Part shown: piece after piece, positions 1 through 8,010 of the stretch
How positions within the stretch are numbered: the stretch's first letter is position 1
Layout: every line of letters begins with the position of its first letter
From: Methanoculleus sp.
Lineage (GTDB): Archaea > Halobacteriota > Methanomicrobia > Methanomicrobiales > Methanoculleaceae
NCBI GenBank assembly: GCA_023230425.1
Contig: JALNXI010000016.1
Coordinates: 1-15,589, forward strand
Reading direction: 5' to 3'
Length of the DNA stretch: 15,589 bases
Translations under genes and position numbers: made by a program
The notes under the pieces: generated by a model
Told to the model about the DNA's origin: nothing
The model's input: only the letters and a program-made list of their open reading frames with translations
The model's database searches: none

Positions 1-1
1 G

Positions 2-349
2 GTCTTCACCGACCTCGATGGAGCGACCGACGTCTTCATCGACCTCTCCCGGCAGGGGACGGTGATGGTCGTGCACGCCCACGGGGATAACATCCCGCTC
101 CTCCGCCACTGGGTCCCCCTCCTCCCGGGGCCGCTCGTCGCCACCACCCAGGCGGCGCCCTTACCTCACGTCTACAACTTCGGCGGGTTCACCGACGGCG
201 ACCGGGCTGTCTTTGCCGCAGACGACCTCGGGGCGGCATCGGTCCGGATCATCGGGTTCGATCTTTCCGACCGGAATGTCGACCCCGTCAAGCGGGGAAA
301 ACTCTTCTGGGCCGGGGAACTCCTCCGCCTGATCGGGTATGACCTCTAA
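2..349 (+). CDS. mptE: 6-hydroxymethyl-7,8-dihydropterin diphosphokinase MptE, C-terminal part
   Basis: This is the last ~115 residues of a gene that starts upstream of the window; the frame is open from base 2 to the TAA at 347-349. The visible part has the C-terminal signature of archaeal DUF115/MptE proteins: an LDGATD segment, then VVHAHGDN, then a TTQ segment, then YNFGGFTDGDRAVF, then a hydrophobic strand ending in GFDL. MptE transfers diphosphate from ATP to 6-hydroxymethyl-7,8-dihydropterin, an early cytosolic step in making tetrahydromethanopterin, the C1 carrier of methanogenesis. The next gene starts inside its last codons (11-base overlap), so the two are probably co-transcribed. 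The family call is strong from the motifs; total length and start cannot be judged here. Confidence 0.88.
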   Translation, partial: VFTDLDGATDVFIDLSRQGTVMVVHAHGDNIPLLRHWVPLLPGPLVATTQAAPLPHVYNFGGFTDGDRAVFAADDLGAASVRIIGFDLSDRNVDPVKRGKLFWAGELLRLIGYDL

Positions 350-1982
350 CGCTCTCATCATCGATGGCTACGTCGACGAGCCTGCGTGCCTCGGCGTCGC
401 ACCCTACATATCCCCCTACATCAGGGAGGTCGCCGGCGTCCTCTCCGGGCACGGCTACACTCCCGACTACGTCACCATCGATCAGGTCCGGTCCGACCCG
501 GCCCTGATTGCCGGCCACGGCCGCGGTGACCTCGTGGTGATGATCGCAGGGCTGACCGTCCCCGGCGCCTACATCGGGGGGAAGCCCGCGACCCTGACGG
601 AGGTCCAGCAACTCGGGACCCTGCTCCGGGGACCGAAGACCGCGATCGGCGGGCCGATAGCCTTCGGTTACGCTCCCGGAGGCGGGAGGAAGGCTATCCG
701 GCAGGCTATTGCCGGGTTTGACGCCACGCTCTCGGGGTCGCCCGCGGTGGCGCTGGATGCCTGGCTCTCGGGCGGCGAACCTGTCGGCGCGGCTGATTAC
801 TCCCTGACCGACCCCTGGTGTCTGGCAGGCGCGGGGATCATCGCCCGGCACCCGGCGTTCCCGTACGTTATGTGCGAGCTCGAGACCGCGATCGGGTGCT
901 CCCGGGCGACGGTCGGGGGGTGCTCCTTCTGCACCGAGCCGTTCTACGGGCTGCCGCGCTACCGCAGCATCGAGGGTATCGCAGGGGAAGTGGCGGCGCT
1001 CCGTGCGGCGGGCGCCCGCCACTTCAGGCTCGGCCGGCAGCCGGACCTCCTTGCCTACCAGAGCAGCGGCGGGGAGTTCCCGGTCCCGCGCCCGGATGTG
1101 CTCGGAGAACTCTTCTCAGCCGTCCGGGAGAACGCCCCGGACCTGTTGACCCTGCACATCGACAACATCAATCCGGGAACCATCGCCCGGCACGAGGATG
1201 CGGCCCGGGCGGCGCTCGCGGAGATCGTGGCCGGCCACACCCCCGGCGACACTGCTGCCTTCGGTATGGAGACCGCCGATCCGGCGGTGGTCGCGGCGAA
1301 CAACCTCAAAGCCATGCCGGACGATGTCTTCCGGGCGATTGAGGTCGTCAACGACGTCGGGGCGATGCGGACCGGGGGCATCCCGGAACTCCTCCCTGGC
1401 CTGAACTTCATCGTCGGCCTCGCGGGGGAGACGCCGGCGACCTTCGACGCGAACTCCGCGTTTCTCCAGCGAGTGCTCGACGCCGGGTTTCTGGTGCGGC
1501 GGGTGAACATCCGGCAGGTTATGCCGTTTGAGGGGACGGCGGCCTACGAGGAGAACACGCTCGGGATGCACGACGCCCGGTTCCGCGCGTTTAAGGAGTG
1601 GGCCCGGACACAGTTCGACGAGCCGATGCTTCGCCGGGTCTTTCCCGCCGGCACCATCCTCCGGGACATCATCATCGAGATCCCCGGGAAACCGTCGTTC
1701 GGGCGGCAGATGGGGTCATACCCCATCCTGGTTGGGGTCCCCCTCGAACTCCCGGTGGGGATGGTGCTCGACGCCGTCGTGGTAGACTGGGGGATGCGGT
1801 CGGTGACGGCCCTCCCCTGCCCGGTGGAGGTCAACACCCTCCCGGTAGCGGCGCTCCGGTGGATCCCGGGCGTCGGCAAAAAGAGGGCCGCAACCATCGC
1901 CGCCCGCCGGCCGTTCCGGAGCCTTGAAGAGTTCCGGAAGGTCGCCGGGGAGACGGGGATCGAGGGTGTGATGAAGTTTTAG
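339..1982 (+). CDS. Radical SAM protein with C-terminal helix-hairpin-helix (COG1031-like)
   Basis: A 547-residue protein of unknown substrate. The N-terminal ~150 residues look like the alpha/beta domain that precedes many radical SAM cores. Cysteines C187, C195 and C198 (in CSRATVGGCSFC) are the likely ligands of the 4Fe-4S cluster, giving C-x7-C-x2-C spacing instead of the classical C-x3-C-x2-C. The core continues through FGMETADPAV and LNFIVGLAGET, typical of the later strands of the radical SAM barrel. The C-terminus (about 507-532) has a helix-hairpin-helix, IPGVGKKRAATIAARRPF, that usually contacts nucleic acid. This architecture matches the archaeal group COG1031, whose reaction is not known to me. 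The ATG at 339 overlaps the end of mptE by 11 bases with no strong ribosome binding site, which suggests translational coupling. A tRNA- or DNA-related role is inferred only from the HhH. Confidence 0.85.
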   Translation: MTSNALIIDGYVDEPACLGVAPYISPYIREVAGVLSGHGYTPDYVTIDQVRSDPALIAGHGRGDLVVMIAGLTVPGAYIGGKPATLTEVQQLGTLLRGPKTAIGGPIAFGYAPGGGRKAIRQAIAGFDATLSGSPAVALDAWLSGGEPVGAADYSLTDPWCLAGAGIIARHPAFPYVMCELETAIGCSRATVGGCSFCTEPFYGLPRYRSIEGIAGEVAALRAAGARHFRLGRQPDLLAYQSSGGEFPVPRPDVLGELFSAVRENAPDLLTLHIDNINPGTIARHEDAARAALAEIVAGHTPGDTAAFGMETADPAVVAANNLKAMPDDVFRAIEVVNDVGAMRTGGIPELLPGLNFIVGLAGETPATFDANSAFLQRVLDAGFLVRRVNIRQVMPFEGTAAYEENTLGMHDARFRAFKEWARTQFDEPMLRRVFPAGTILRDIIIEIPGKPSFGRQMGSYPILVGVPLELPVGMVLDAVVVDWGMRSVTALPCPVEVNTLPVAALRWIPGVGKKRAATIAARRPFRSLEEFRKVAGETGIEGVMKF

Positions 1983-2465
1983 AGCGGCCTTTACAGGAGT
2001 GCCTCCGGGCAGATCGCACCGATCGCGGGTTGCATTGCGCGTAGAAAGGTGGATGGGTATCTTCGGAAGGTCGCATCCCGGGGCACGCCCGGGCACGGCC
2101 GTTCCCGGGTATCGCCCCGCACTGCCCCCGCCCCCGATGGGGCGGGGGAGGAGGCCGGGAGGGGTGGGGGGACGGAGCGTTGTGCTGCCGGTGGGGAGGA
2201 GAGATTCCCGGGATAACGGCCACCCTGGTCCTGCCCTCCTCCGGTGAGCCCAGGGAGATCCGGACCTGCCACTCACACCGCTTGGGTGGAGACGAGCACA
2301 AGAGCCGGGACAGAGGTCCAGCAGAGTTCGATGATCTGGAATCGTTGCGGTGGTGCTCCAGGCCGCGATCCCATGCACCTCCGGTTGCTTCACGCAAAGT
2401 CCGGCAATGGGTGTTGGTGACTCCCCTCCGGATGCTCAAACACCTATTCTGCGGACAATCGCTCC
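1983..2465. other. 483-bp GC-rich spacer without a convincing gene
   Basis: The stretch lies between the stop codons of the radical SAM gene and the oppositely oriented M50 protease gene. Open frames exist on both strands, but they are rich in Pro, Arg, Gly and Ser, extend into flanking genes in the wrong frame, and resemble no family I recognise. It contains a perfect 10-bp hairpin (2125-2148), several CCCGGG palindromes between about 2090 and 2215, and a weaker possible pairing of GGTCC (2227-2231) with GGACC (2262-2266). There is no clear T-rich archaeal terminator. It could hold both convergent genes' 3' untranslated regions, an unrecognised ncRNA, or an eroded gene. Confidence 0.6.
2125..2148. 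repeat. Perfect 10-bp inverted repeat, 4-nt loop
   Basis: CCCCCGCCCC at 2125-2134 is exactly complementary to GGGGCGGGGG at 2139-2148, with CGAT as the loop. It lies between two convergent genes, about 140 bp past the radical SAM stop codon, so an mRNA 3'-end hairpin is possible. No T-run follows on either strand, so a standard terminator is not supported. Confidence 0.7.
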
Positions 2466-3602
2466 CTACTCTTCCTCCCGGAGTTCCATCACCCGGAGCA
2501 CGTCCGTCCGGGTGACGATACCGACCAGGGTGCCGTCGGCGACCACGGGGATCCTCCCGATATCCTTGCCCGTTATGACCCTCAGCGCATCGAGAAGCGG
2601 CGCCGACGGCGAGAGAGTGATCGGGTTCCGGGTCATGACGTCCCGCACCTGCATCGCCTCCCGGTCGAGCGGCGAGATCTTGTGGACGTCGGCGAGGGCA
2701 ATGATCCCCACGAGTGCTCCCCGCTCCACCACGGGAAAGCCGAGATGTTTCGTCTCGTACATCATCTCCACCAACCGGGAGAGCGGCATTGCCGGCTCCA
2801 CGGTGACGACGGGGCTGCTCATTGCGTCCGCCACCGTGACGTCCTGGAGCAGGATGTTGTAGCGGAGGAACGTGGCCTCCTGGTTCGCCCCGATGTAAAT
2901 GAAGAACGCGATGATGATCAGGATGGGGTTGAGGAGCAGGAGCCCGACGATCCCGAAGAGGACGGCAAACGTCTTCCCGACATCGGCGGCGATCCGGGTC
3001 GCGCGGGAGAGCGGCATCCTCCGGGCGAGCCAGGCCCGGAGCACGCGCCCCCCATCCATGGGGAACGCCGGGAGGAGGTTGAACCCGAAGAGCAGGATAT
3101 TCAAGAGGCCAAGGTAGCCGAAGGTGAAGACCAGAACCCCGGCGATGCCCGGGTCGGCGACGATGGCATCAAAGACGTAGACCAGGGCGGCACTGATCAG
3201 GCCGATTGCGAGGCTCGTGAGCGGGCCCGCAAGCGCCATAGGAAGTTCCACCTTCGGGTCCGGCATCGTCTCTTCCATCTGGGAGACGCCCCCGAGGATG
3301 AGGAGCGTGATGCTGTGGATCTTGATTCCCTTTGCCCTCGCGATGAGCGAGTGGGCCATCTCGTGGATGAAGACTCCGACAAAGAGGCCGAGCGCGACGA
3401 CGGTCCCGAGTATGTAGGGATTGAGTCCGGCCGCAATCAGCGTCACGTCGATCGGAACACCGAAGAGGGCCGCGATCAACTCGGTCGTGAGCAGGATCTG
3501 GCTCCCGATGATCCAGGCAAAGAGGGGGATCACCAGGAGGAAACTCCAGTGTAGTTTGACTGGAATCCCGGCAAGGTTTCCGATCTGTAGCGACGCTTCC
3601 AT
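2466..3602 (-). CDS. Site-2-protease family (M50) zinc metalloprotease with CBS pair
   Basis: A 378-residue membrane protein. HEMAH at 80-84 is the HExxH zinc and catalytic motif, and NLLPAFPMDGGR (about 175-186) supplies the third zinc ligand (Asp in PMDGG), the arrangement of site-2 proteases. Hydrophobic stretches at about 19-37, 61-80, 123-145, 155-180 and 210-238 fit a multi-pass core. Two CBS domains follow (about 254-310 and 317-374, with VRDVMTRNPITLSP opening the second) and probably bind adenosine nucleotides to gate activity. Proteins of this layout are common in archaea; substrates are mostly unknown. The ATG has no ribosome binding site but has TATAAA centred about 25 bp upstream, pointing to a leaderless mRNA. 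The gene is divergent from the PRC-barrel gene. The family call is firm; the substrate is unknown. Confidence 0.93.
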   Translation of the reverse strand: MEASLQIGNLAGIPVKLHWSFLLVIPLFAWIIGSQILLTTELIAALFGVPIDVTLIAAGLNPYILGTVVALGLFVGVFIHEMAHSLIARAKGIKIHSITLLILGGVSQMEETMPDPKVELPMALAGPLTSLAIGLISAALVYVFDAIVADPGIAGVLVFTFGYLGLLNILLFGFNLLPAFPMDGGRVLRAWLARRMPLSRATRIAADVGKTFAVLFGIVGLLLLNPILIIIAFFIYIGANQEATFLRYNILLQDVTVADAMSSPVVTVEPAMPLSRLVEMMYETKHLGFPVVERGALVGIIALADVHKISPLDREAMQVRDVMTRNPITLSPSAPLLDALRVITGKDIGRIPVVADGTLVGIVTRTDVLRVMELREEE

Positions 3603-3624
3603 GAGAAGGAGTATCTTTTTATCA

Positions 3625-3630
3625 TTTATA
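3625..3630. promoter_or_regulatory. TATA hexamer shared by two divergent genes
   Basis: TTTATA on the plus strand reads TATAAA on the minus strand. Its centre lies ~25 bp from the M50 start (3602, minus) and ~27 bp from the PRC-barrel start (3655, plus), the spacing expected for archaeal TATA boxes and transcription starts at the start codons. The intergenic gap is only 52 bp and AT-rich in a GC-rich genome. On the plus strand an alternative box (CTTTTTATC, 3614-3622) would give a ~10-nt leader that keeps the GAGG motif at 3645-3648. Confidence 0.6.
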
Positions 3631-3654
3631 GTAATATACCTTCAGAGGATACCG

Positions 3655-3918
3655 ATGAGAACACAGATCACCGAGCTGTTCGGACTCCGCGTCTATACCG
3701 ACAGGGCTGTCTTTGTCGGAAACGTTGATGATGTCGTGATCGATGTAGACCAAAAAAAGATCGACTCCCTCGCAGTCGGCGAGCTCAACCCTGAGATCGG
3801 AGAGGTAAAGGGCTATGCCGGACTGCAGATCCCCTTCCGCATCATAAAGAGCATCGGGGATATCGTCATCGTCCGCCACATCCCCGGGATCTTCAGGTCG
3901 CCGGCAAAAGAGGAATAA
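3655..3918 (+). CDS. Small PRC-barrel domain protein
   Basis: An 87-residue protein that is essentially one PRC-barrel: beta strands around TELFGLRVYTDRAVFVGNVDDVVID, then a short linker, then PFRIIKSIGDIVIVRH. It has no signal peptide or membrane segment. PRC-barrels of this single-domain archaeal type are small adaptor modules. Two haloarchaeal members, CdpB1 and CdpB2, act in cell division with SepF, so an adaptor role at the division site is possible here, but that is inference; other members may bind RNA or ribosomal proteins. The ATG at 3655 is preceded by GAGG (3645-3648) at good spacing. In-frame sequence upstream lies antisense to the protease gene and is not part of this protein. 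Thg1 follows 42 bp later on the same strand. Confidence 0.85.
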   Translation: MRTQITELFGLRVYTDRAVFVGNVDDVVIDVDQKKIDSLAVGELNPEIGEVKGYAGLQIPFRIIKSIGDIVIVRHIPGIFRSPAKEE

Positions 3919-3960
3919 CTGCAAGATCCGACCTTTCCGGGGATCCTCTACTGATAGAAT

Positions 3961-4695
3961 ATGGATATCAAAGATCACGAGATCTTCTCGAACCTCACCA
4001 TCTTCCCCCCCGTTTTTGTCAGGCTCGACGGCCGGGCCTTTCACCGTCTGGCCCGTGCACTTGATCTAAAAAAACCGTTCGATCCCGCCTTCCACGCGAG
4101 TATGCGGTCAGTCTGCCGCTCCCTCCTCAGCGAAAGCGGTCTTTCCCCCGTGTTCGCCTACACATTCTCCGACGAGATCAGCCTCTACTTCCGGACGCTG
4201 CCGTTCTCCGGACGGGTGGAGAAGATCGACTCCGTGACCGCCGCGATTGCGGCAAGCGCGCTGACGATAGAGTTTGGGTGCGCCGAACCCCTCGCGTTCG
4301 ATGCCCGGACCATCCCCGCAACTCCCGAGTTCGCGGTCGAGTACCTCGCATCACGGCAGAACGAGGCGTGGCGGAACCACATCAACGCCTACTGCCAGAG
4401 TGCGCTGGTCGACGAGGGGATGAGCCCCCGTGAGGCCGCCGCCGCGCTCCGGGGGTTGCAGTCGGATGCGATGCACGATATGATGTTCGAACGAGGCGTC
4501 AATCTGGCGGCAACGCCGGCCTGGCAGCGGCGGGGTACGCTCCTCTACCGGGAAGAGTGCATAAAAGAAGGGTATAATCCCCTGACGGGAGAGACCGTCG
4601 AGGCCATGCGGACCTGCATCCGGGAACCGGAGGAGACGCCCCTCTTCTCAACAGTTGAGGGGGCAGCCCTGATCCAGTCACTCACCGGCGCGTGA
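3961..4695 (+). CDS. thg1: tRNA(His) guanylyltransferase / Thg1-like 3'-5' polymerase
   Basis: A 244-residue protein with the Thg1 catalytic layout: RLDGR at 21-25 (metal ligand D23) and FSDEISLYF at about 69-77 (D71 and E72), corresponding to the palm-domain carboxylates of the yeast enzyme. Family hallmarks continue in HINAYCQSAL and further on in the QSDAMHDMMF and RRGTLLY segments. The family adds nucleotides to tRNA 5' ends in the 3'-5' direction; archaeal members mainly make templated additions and can restore or proofread G-1 of tRNA-His. The Methanosarcina thg1 gene is known for an in-frame UAG read as pyrrolysine; there is none here. No ribosome binding site or clear TATA precedes the ATG, so read-through from the PRC-barrel gene is likely. 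The 3' end overlaps the convergent ileS by 18 bp. Confidence 0.93.
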   Translation: MDIKDHEIFSNLTIFPPVFVRLDGRAFHRLARALDLKKPFDPAFHASMRSVCRSLLSESGLSPVFAYTFSDEISLYFRTLPFSGRVEKIDSVTAAIAASALTIEFGCAEPLAFDARTIPATPEFAVEYLASRQNEAWRNHINAYCQSALVDEGMSPREAAAALRGLQSDAMHDMMFERGVNLAATPAWQRRGTLLYREECIKEGYNPLTGETVEAMRTCIREPEETPLFSTVEGAALIQSLTGA

Positions 4696-7600
4696 GATGC
4701 CGATCTGCATCTGCACGCCTTCCACATCCCAGTCCTTCTCGAGGGCAAAGGGCTTGCCCGGTCTCTCTCCGTCTGTGTGGCGGATGGTGAGGGCTGCCGC
4801 CCGCACCTCCCCGGCGATCTCTTTCTGCCACTCCTCTTCCCCGATGAGCGAGGCCACCCGCTCGTCGGCGACATCCACGGCCGCGACGATGAAGTCGTTG
4901 ACGTTCAGGTCCAGCTGGCGGCGCATCTCCTGGATCCGCCGGATCACCTCGCGAGCGTAGCCCTCGGCCTCAAGTGTCGGCGTGAGGGTGACGTCCACGT
5001 AGACCGTCGCGTCCTTCATGGAGGCGGCAAAGACACCCGTGGGGAGGGCTTCCGCGAAGGTGACGTGGCGCGCGGCGATCTCGTAGCCGTCGAGTTCGGC
5101 CTTTCCTTCCCGTTCGATGGTGGCCTTCAGGGCGGTGCCATCCGCCTGCTCGATGAGCGCTTTGACCTTCGGCCCCTCCCTGCCAAACTCCGGGCCGATG
5201 GCCCGCATAACCGGCTCGGCCTGCCAGGGGATCCGGTCCCACGTTCCCGTAATGACTCTGACCGTCCGGGCGTTTGCCCGGGTCAGGGCAAGGTCGTTTA
5301 GGTCTTCAAGAGCTGTCTTCACCTCGTCGCTCCCGGTGACCACCACGGTCTCCCCGACCGGCCAGCGGAGTTTCCGCTTCCCGGCCTGTCGGGCAGTGGC
5401 GACCGCATCGTCGAACGACCGGATCACCTCCATATCGGCCTCAAGGTGCGAGTCGATCACGAGGTCGTCCGCCTCGGGCCAGTCAAGCATATGGACGCTC
5501 TCCGGGTCTCCCGCGAGGCGGAGGTTCTGGTAGATCTCCTCGGTGATGTGGGGGACAAACGGCGCGAGGAGCGCTATTAAGCGGCGCATGACGTAGTAGG
5601 ACGTCTCATAGGCATACCGTTTCTCTGGCGAATCCTCCTCGAGCCACATCCGGGGCCTGACGAGCTGCACGTACCAACGGGAGAGGTCCTCGAGGATGAA
5701 GGCGGCGAGCGCCCGCGTCTCCCGGTGGAGATGATACTCCTGCATATCCCCGGTGATCGTTTGAACGAGCGTGTTGACCCGGGAGACGATCCAGCGGTCC
5801 TCCTCCGGCATATCCCGGATGTGGGTCCGGACAAACGAGTCGTCCCACCGGTCGCCGTCCCCGGATGCCGGCCGGAACGAATCGAGGATCATGTACGGGA
5901 GCGGGAACCGGTAGACGTTCCAGAGGATGTTGAGCGCCCGGTGGATGGTCTTCACGCTGTCCCAGTTGAACTTCAGGTCGTCCCAGGGGGCGTTTGCCCA
6001 GAGGACGTAGAACCGGAGAACGTCGACCCCGTACTGGTTCATCACCTCTTCAGGGGTTACCACGTTCCCGATGCTCTTGCTCATCTTGCGCCCTTCGGCG
6101 TCGAGAGCGAACCCGTGCATCAGGACGCTCTTGTAAGGGGCGCGGCCGAACGCCACGTTGCTCGCCCCGAGCTGGGAGTAGAACCAGCCCCGGGTCTGGT
6201 CCTGACCCTCGGTGATGAAGTCCGCCGGCCAGTAGCGGTTGAAGGCCTCGCGCTCTCTGGGGAACCCGAGGGTCGCCCAGGATGCGACCGCCGAGTCGAA
6301 CCAGACATCGAAGATGTCGTCCACCCGGTGCATCTCCCCGCCGCAGGAGCACGGGATGGTGACCGCGTCGACGTAGGGGCGGTGGGGATCGGCAACCTTC
6401 GTCCCCGACCGCTCCTCGAGCTCGGCGATGGTGCCGATGACGGTGTATTCACCGCACCGCTCGCAGTGCCAGATAGGGATGGGGATACCCCAGTAGCGCT
6501 GCCGGGAGATGCACCAGTCACGGGAATCCTTGACGAAATCATGGAACCGGGCGCTCCCTGCCCACTCCGGGTACCATTTCACCTTCGCGATCTCATCGAG
6601 CATCGAGTCCCGGAGCCCGGTGGCTTTCAGGAACCACTGCGCCGTCGCCCGGTAGATGATGGGAGTCTTGCACCGCCAGCAGTGGCCGTAGCGGTGGGTG
6701 ATCTTCCGCCGGGCGAGGAGGAAGTCCCCGAGTGCGTCGATGACGACATCGTTTGCGTCCCGGACGTACATGTCTGCAAACGCCCCGGCCGCCGGGGTGA
6801 AACATCCGCCGGCATCGACCGGGCAGAAGGCCTCAAGCCCCTCCCTGATGCCGACGAGGTAGTCGTCCCACCCGTGTCCGGGGGCGATGTGGACGAGGCC
6901 GGTGTTCTCGAGCGCGACGTAGTCGGCCGCCACAACCCGGTGCTGGATCTCGTTCTGGTGCGGCACAAGGTCGGCGAGCGGTGAGGTATACTCGGTCCCA
7001 ATGAGATCGCTTCCGTTCAACCGTTCGAGGACCGTATAGTCCTGGTAGCGCCCCATCTTCAGGACAGACTCGACGAGTTCGTCGGCGATCCAGAGGATCT
7101 CTTCGCTGTCATCCTTCTCTGCGCGCACCCGGGCGTAGGTGAAGGCAGGGTTGACCGCTACGGCCACGTTCGCCGGGAGCGTCCAGGGCGTCGTCGTCCA
7201 GATCACCAGGTACTCGTTCTCGCGCCCGGTGATGGGGAACTTGACGAAGATGGAGGGATCGGTCTCGTCCCAGTACTCCACCTCAGAGTCGGCGATCGCC
7301 GTCTCGCACCGGGGGCACCAGTTCACGACCCGGTGACCGCGTTCGAGGAGCCCGCGCTCATCAGCCCGCTGGAGTGTCCACCACGCGGACTCGATATAGT
7401 CCTCCTTGATGGTCTGGTAGGGGTTGTCGAAGTCGAGCCAGACGCCGAGCCGCCGGAACTGCTCGCTCATGATCTCCATATGCGTCACCGCAAACGTCCG
7501 GCATTGCTCGATGAATGCGGCGATTCCGTATTCCTCAATGTCTTTCTTGGAGGTGAACCCGAGCTGGTGCTCCACTTTCACCTCGATGGGGAGGCCGTGC

Positions 7601-7857
7601 ATATCGTAGCCGGCCCGCTCGATGACGTTCGCGCCCCGCATCCGGTGGTACCGGAGAATGGCATCTTTTAAGACCTTATTCCAGGCGGTGCCGAGGTGGA
7701 TGTGGCCGGTGGTATACGGCGGCCCGTCGACGAAAAAGAACGCTTTGCCATCCTTCCTCAGGCTCTGGACATGTGCATAGATATTTTCTCTCTTCCAGTA
7801 ATCCTGGACTCCCGCCTCGATGTCACGCGGGTTATAACTGCTGGTGACCTCTTTCAC
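4678..7857 (-). CDS. ileS: Isoleucyl-tRNA synthetase
   Basis: From the GTG at 7857 this gives 1059 residues, normal for archaeal/eukaryotic-type IleRS. The class I signatures are present: HIHLG at about 52-56 (HIGH motif) and KMSKS at about 591-595. Cysteine pairs C181/C184, C393/C396 and C465/C468, plus a CSC, indicate zinc-binding sites. The region between the first and later zinc motifs forms the CP1 editing domain (with WTTTPWTLPANVA), which hydrolyses Val-tRNA-Ile. A DALR-type anticodon domain and a long C-terminal region follow. It charges tRNA-Ile in the cytosol. I chose GTG because GAGGG (7865-7869) sits 7 nt upstream and conserved family sequence begins right there (KEVTSSYNPRDIE). 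An in-frame ATG at 7914 would add 19 non-conserved residues. The 3' end overlaps thg1 by 18 bp. Confidence 0.96.
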   Translation of the reverse strand: MKEVTSSYNPRDIEAGVQDYWKRENIYAHVQSLRKDGKAFFFVDGPPYTTGHIHLGTAWNKVLKDAILRYHRMRGANVIERAGYDMHGLPIEVKVEHQLGFTSKKDIEEYGIAAFIEQCRTFAVTHMEIMSEQFRRLGVWLDFDNPYQTIKEDYIESAWWTLQRADERGLLERGHRVVNWCPRCETAIADSEVEYWDETDPSIFVKFPITGRENEYLVIWTTTPWTLPANVAVAVNPAFTYARVRAEKDDSEEILWIADELVESVLKMGRYQDYTVLERLNGSDLIGTEYTSPLADLVPHQNEIQHRVVAADYVALENTGLVHIAPGHGWDDYLVGIREGLEAFCPVDAGGCFTPAAGAFADMYVRDANDVVIDALGDFLLARRKITHRYGHCWRCKTPIIYRATAQWFLKATGLRDSMLDEIAKVKWYPEWAGSARFHDFVKDSRDWCISRQRYWGIPIPIWHCERCGEYTVIGTIAELEERSGTKVADPHRPYVDAVTIPCSCGGEMHRVDDIFDVWFDSAVASWATLGFPREREAFNRYWPADFITEGQDQTRGWFYSQLGASNVAFGRAPYKSVLMHGFALDAEGRKMSKSIGNVVTPEEVMNQYGVDVLRFYVLWANAPWDDLKFNWDSVKTIHRALNILWNVYRFPLPYMILDSFRPASGDGDRWDDSFVRTHIRDMPEEDRWIVSRVNTLVQTITGDMQEYHLHRETRALAAFILEDLSRWYVQLVRPRMWLEEDSPEKRYAYETSYYVMRRLIALLAPFVPHITEEIYQNLRLAGDPESVHMLDWPEADDLVIDSHLEADMEVIRSFDDAVATARQAGKRKLRWPVGETVVVTGSDEVKTALEDLNDLALTRANARTVRVITGTWDRIPWQAEPVMRAIGPEFGREGPKVKALIEQADGTALKATIEREGKAELDGYEIAARHVTFAEALPTGVFAASMKDATVYVDVTLTPTLEAEGYAREVIRRIQEMRRQLDLNVNDFIVAAVDVADERVASLIGEEEWQKEIAGEVRAAALTIRHTDGERPGKPFALEKDWDVEGVQMQIGISRAGE

Positions 7858-7980
7858 CTCATATCCCTCATATTCACACTCTGGTGTACCGTTTGTTCTT
7901 GGGGGACAAAGCATTTGTGCGACTGCCTGAAGGTGCGACGGGTGGAACGTCCGGAGCGGTCACGAGGTCCCTCCCTCAGC

Positions 7981-7988
7981 CTTTATAC
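7981..7988 (+). promoter_or_regulatory. TATA box for the LOG-family gene (leaderless)
   Basis: CTTTATAC is an AT island in C-rich sequence, centred about 26 bp upstream of the ATG at 8011. The intervening sequence is C-rich and contains no Shine-Dalgarno motif, so transcription probably starts at the start codon itself. Confidence 0.6.
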
Positions 7989-8010
7989 CCCCGGCCTCCT
8001 ACCCTCCCCC

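Noticed and set aside
288..1022. Open frame of 244 codons on the minus strand
   Set aside because: Shadow of the mptE end and the radical SAM gene; Arg/Gly/Pro/Asp-rich without domain features.
1831..2439. Minus-strand frames through the 1983-2465 spacer
   Set aside because: Two or three overlapping frames are open at once, each Pro/Ser/Arg-rich and extending into the radical SAM 3' end; no frame is favoured and no start signal is convincing.
2682..3554. Open frame of 290 codons on the plus strand
   Set aside because: Exact antisense of the M50 protease gene, with extreme Glu/Asp/Arg content. The protease frame has clear catalytic motifs.
5725..6984. Open frame of 419 codons on the plus strand
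   Set aside because: It is antisense to the well-supported ileS. Its translation is dominated by Pro, Val, Asp, Glu and Arg as expected for the shadow of a GC-rich gene, with no recognisable motif.
7855..7914. ATG at 7914 as the ileS start
   Set aside because: The 19 extra residues (LCPPRTNGTPECEYEGYE and neighbours) do not resemble IleRS, and a GTG at 7857 has a well-spaced GAGGG.
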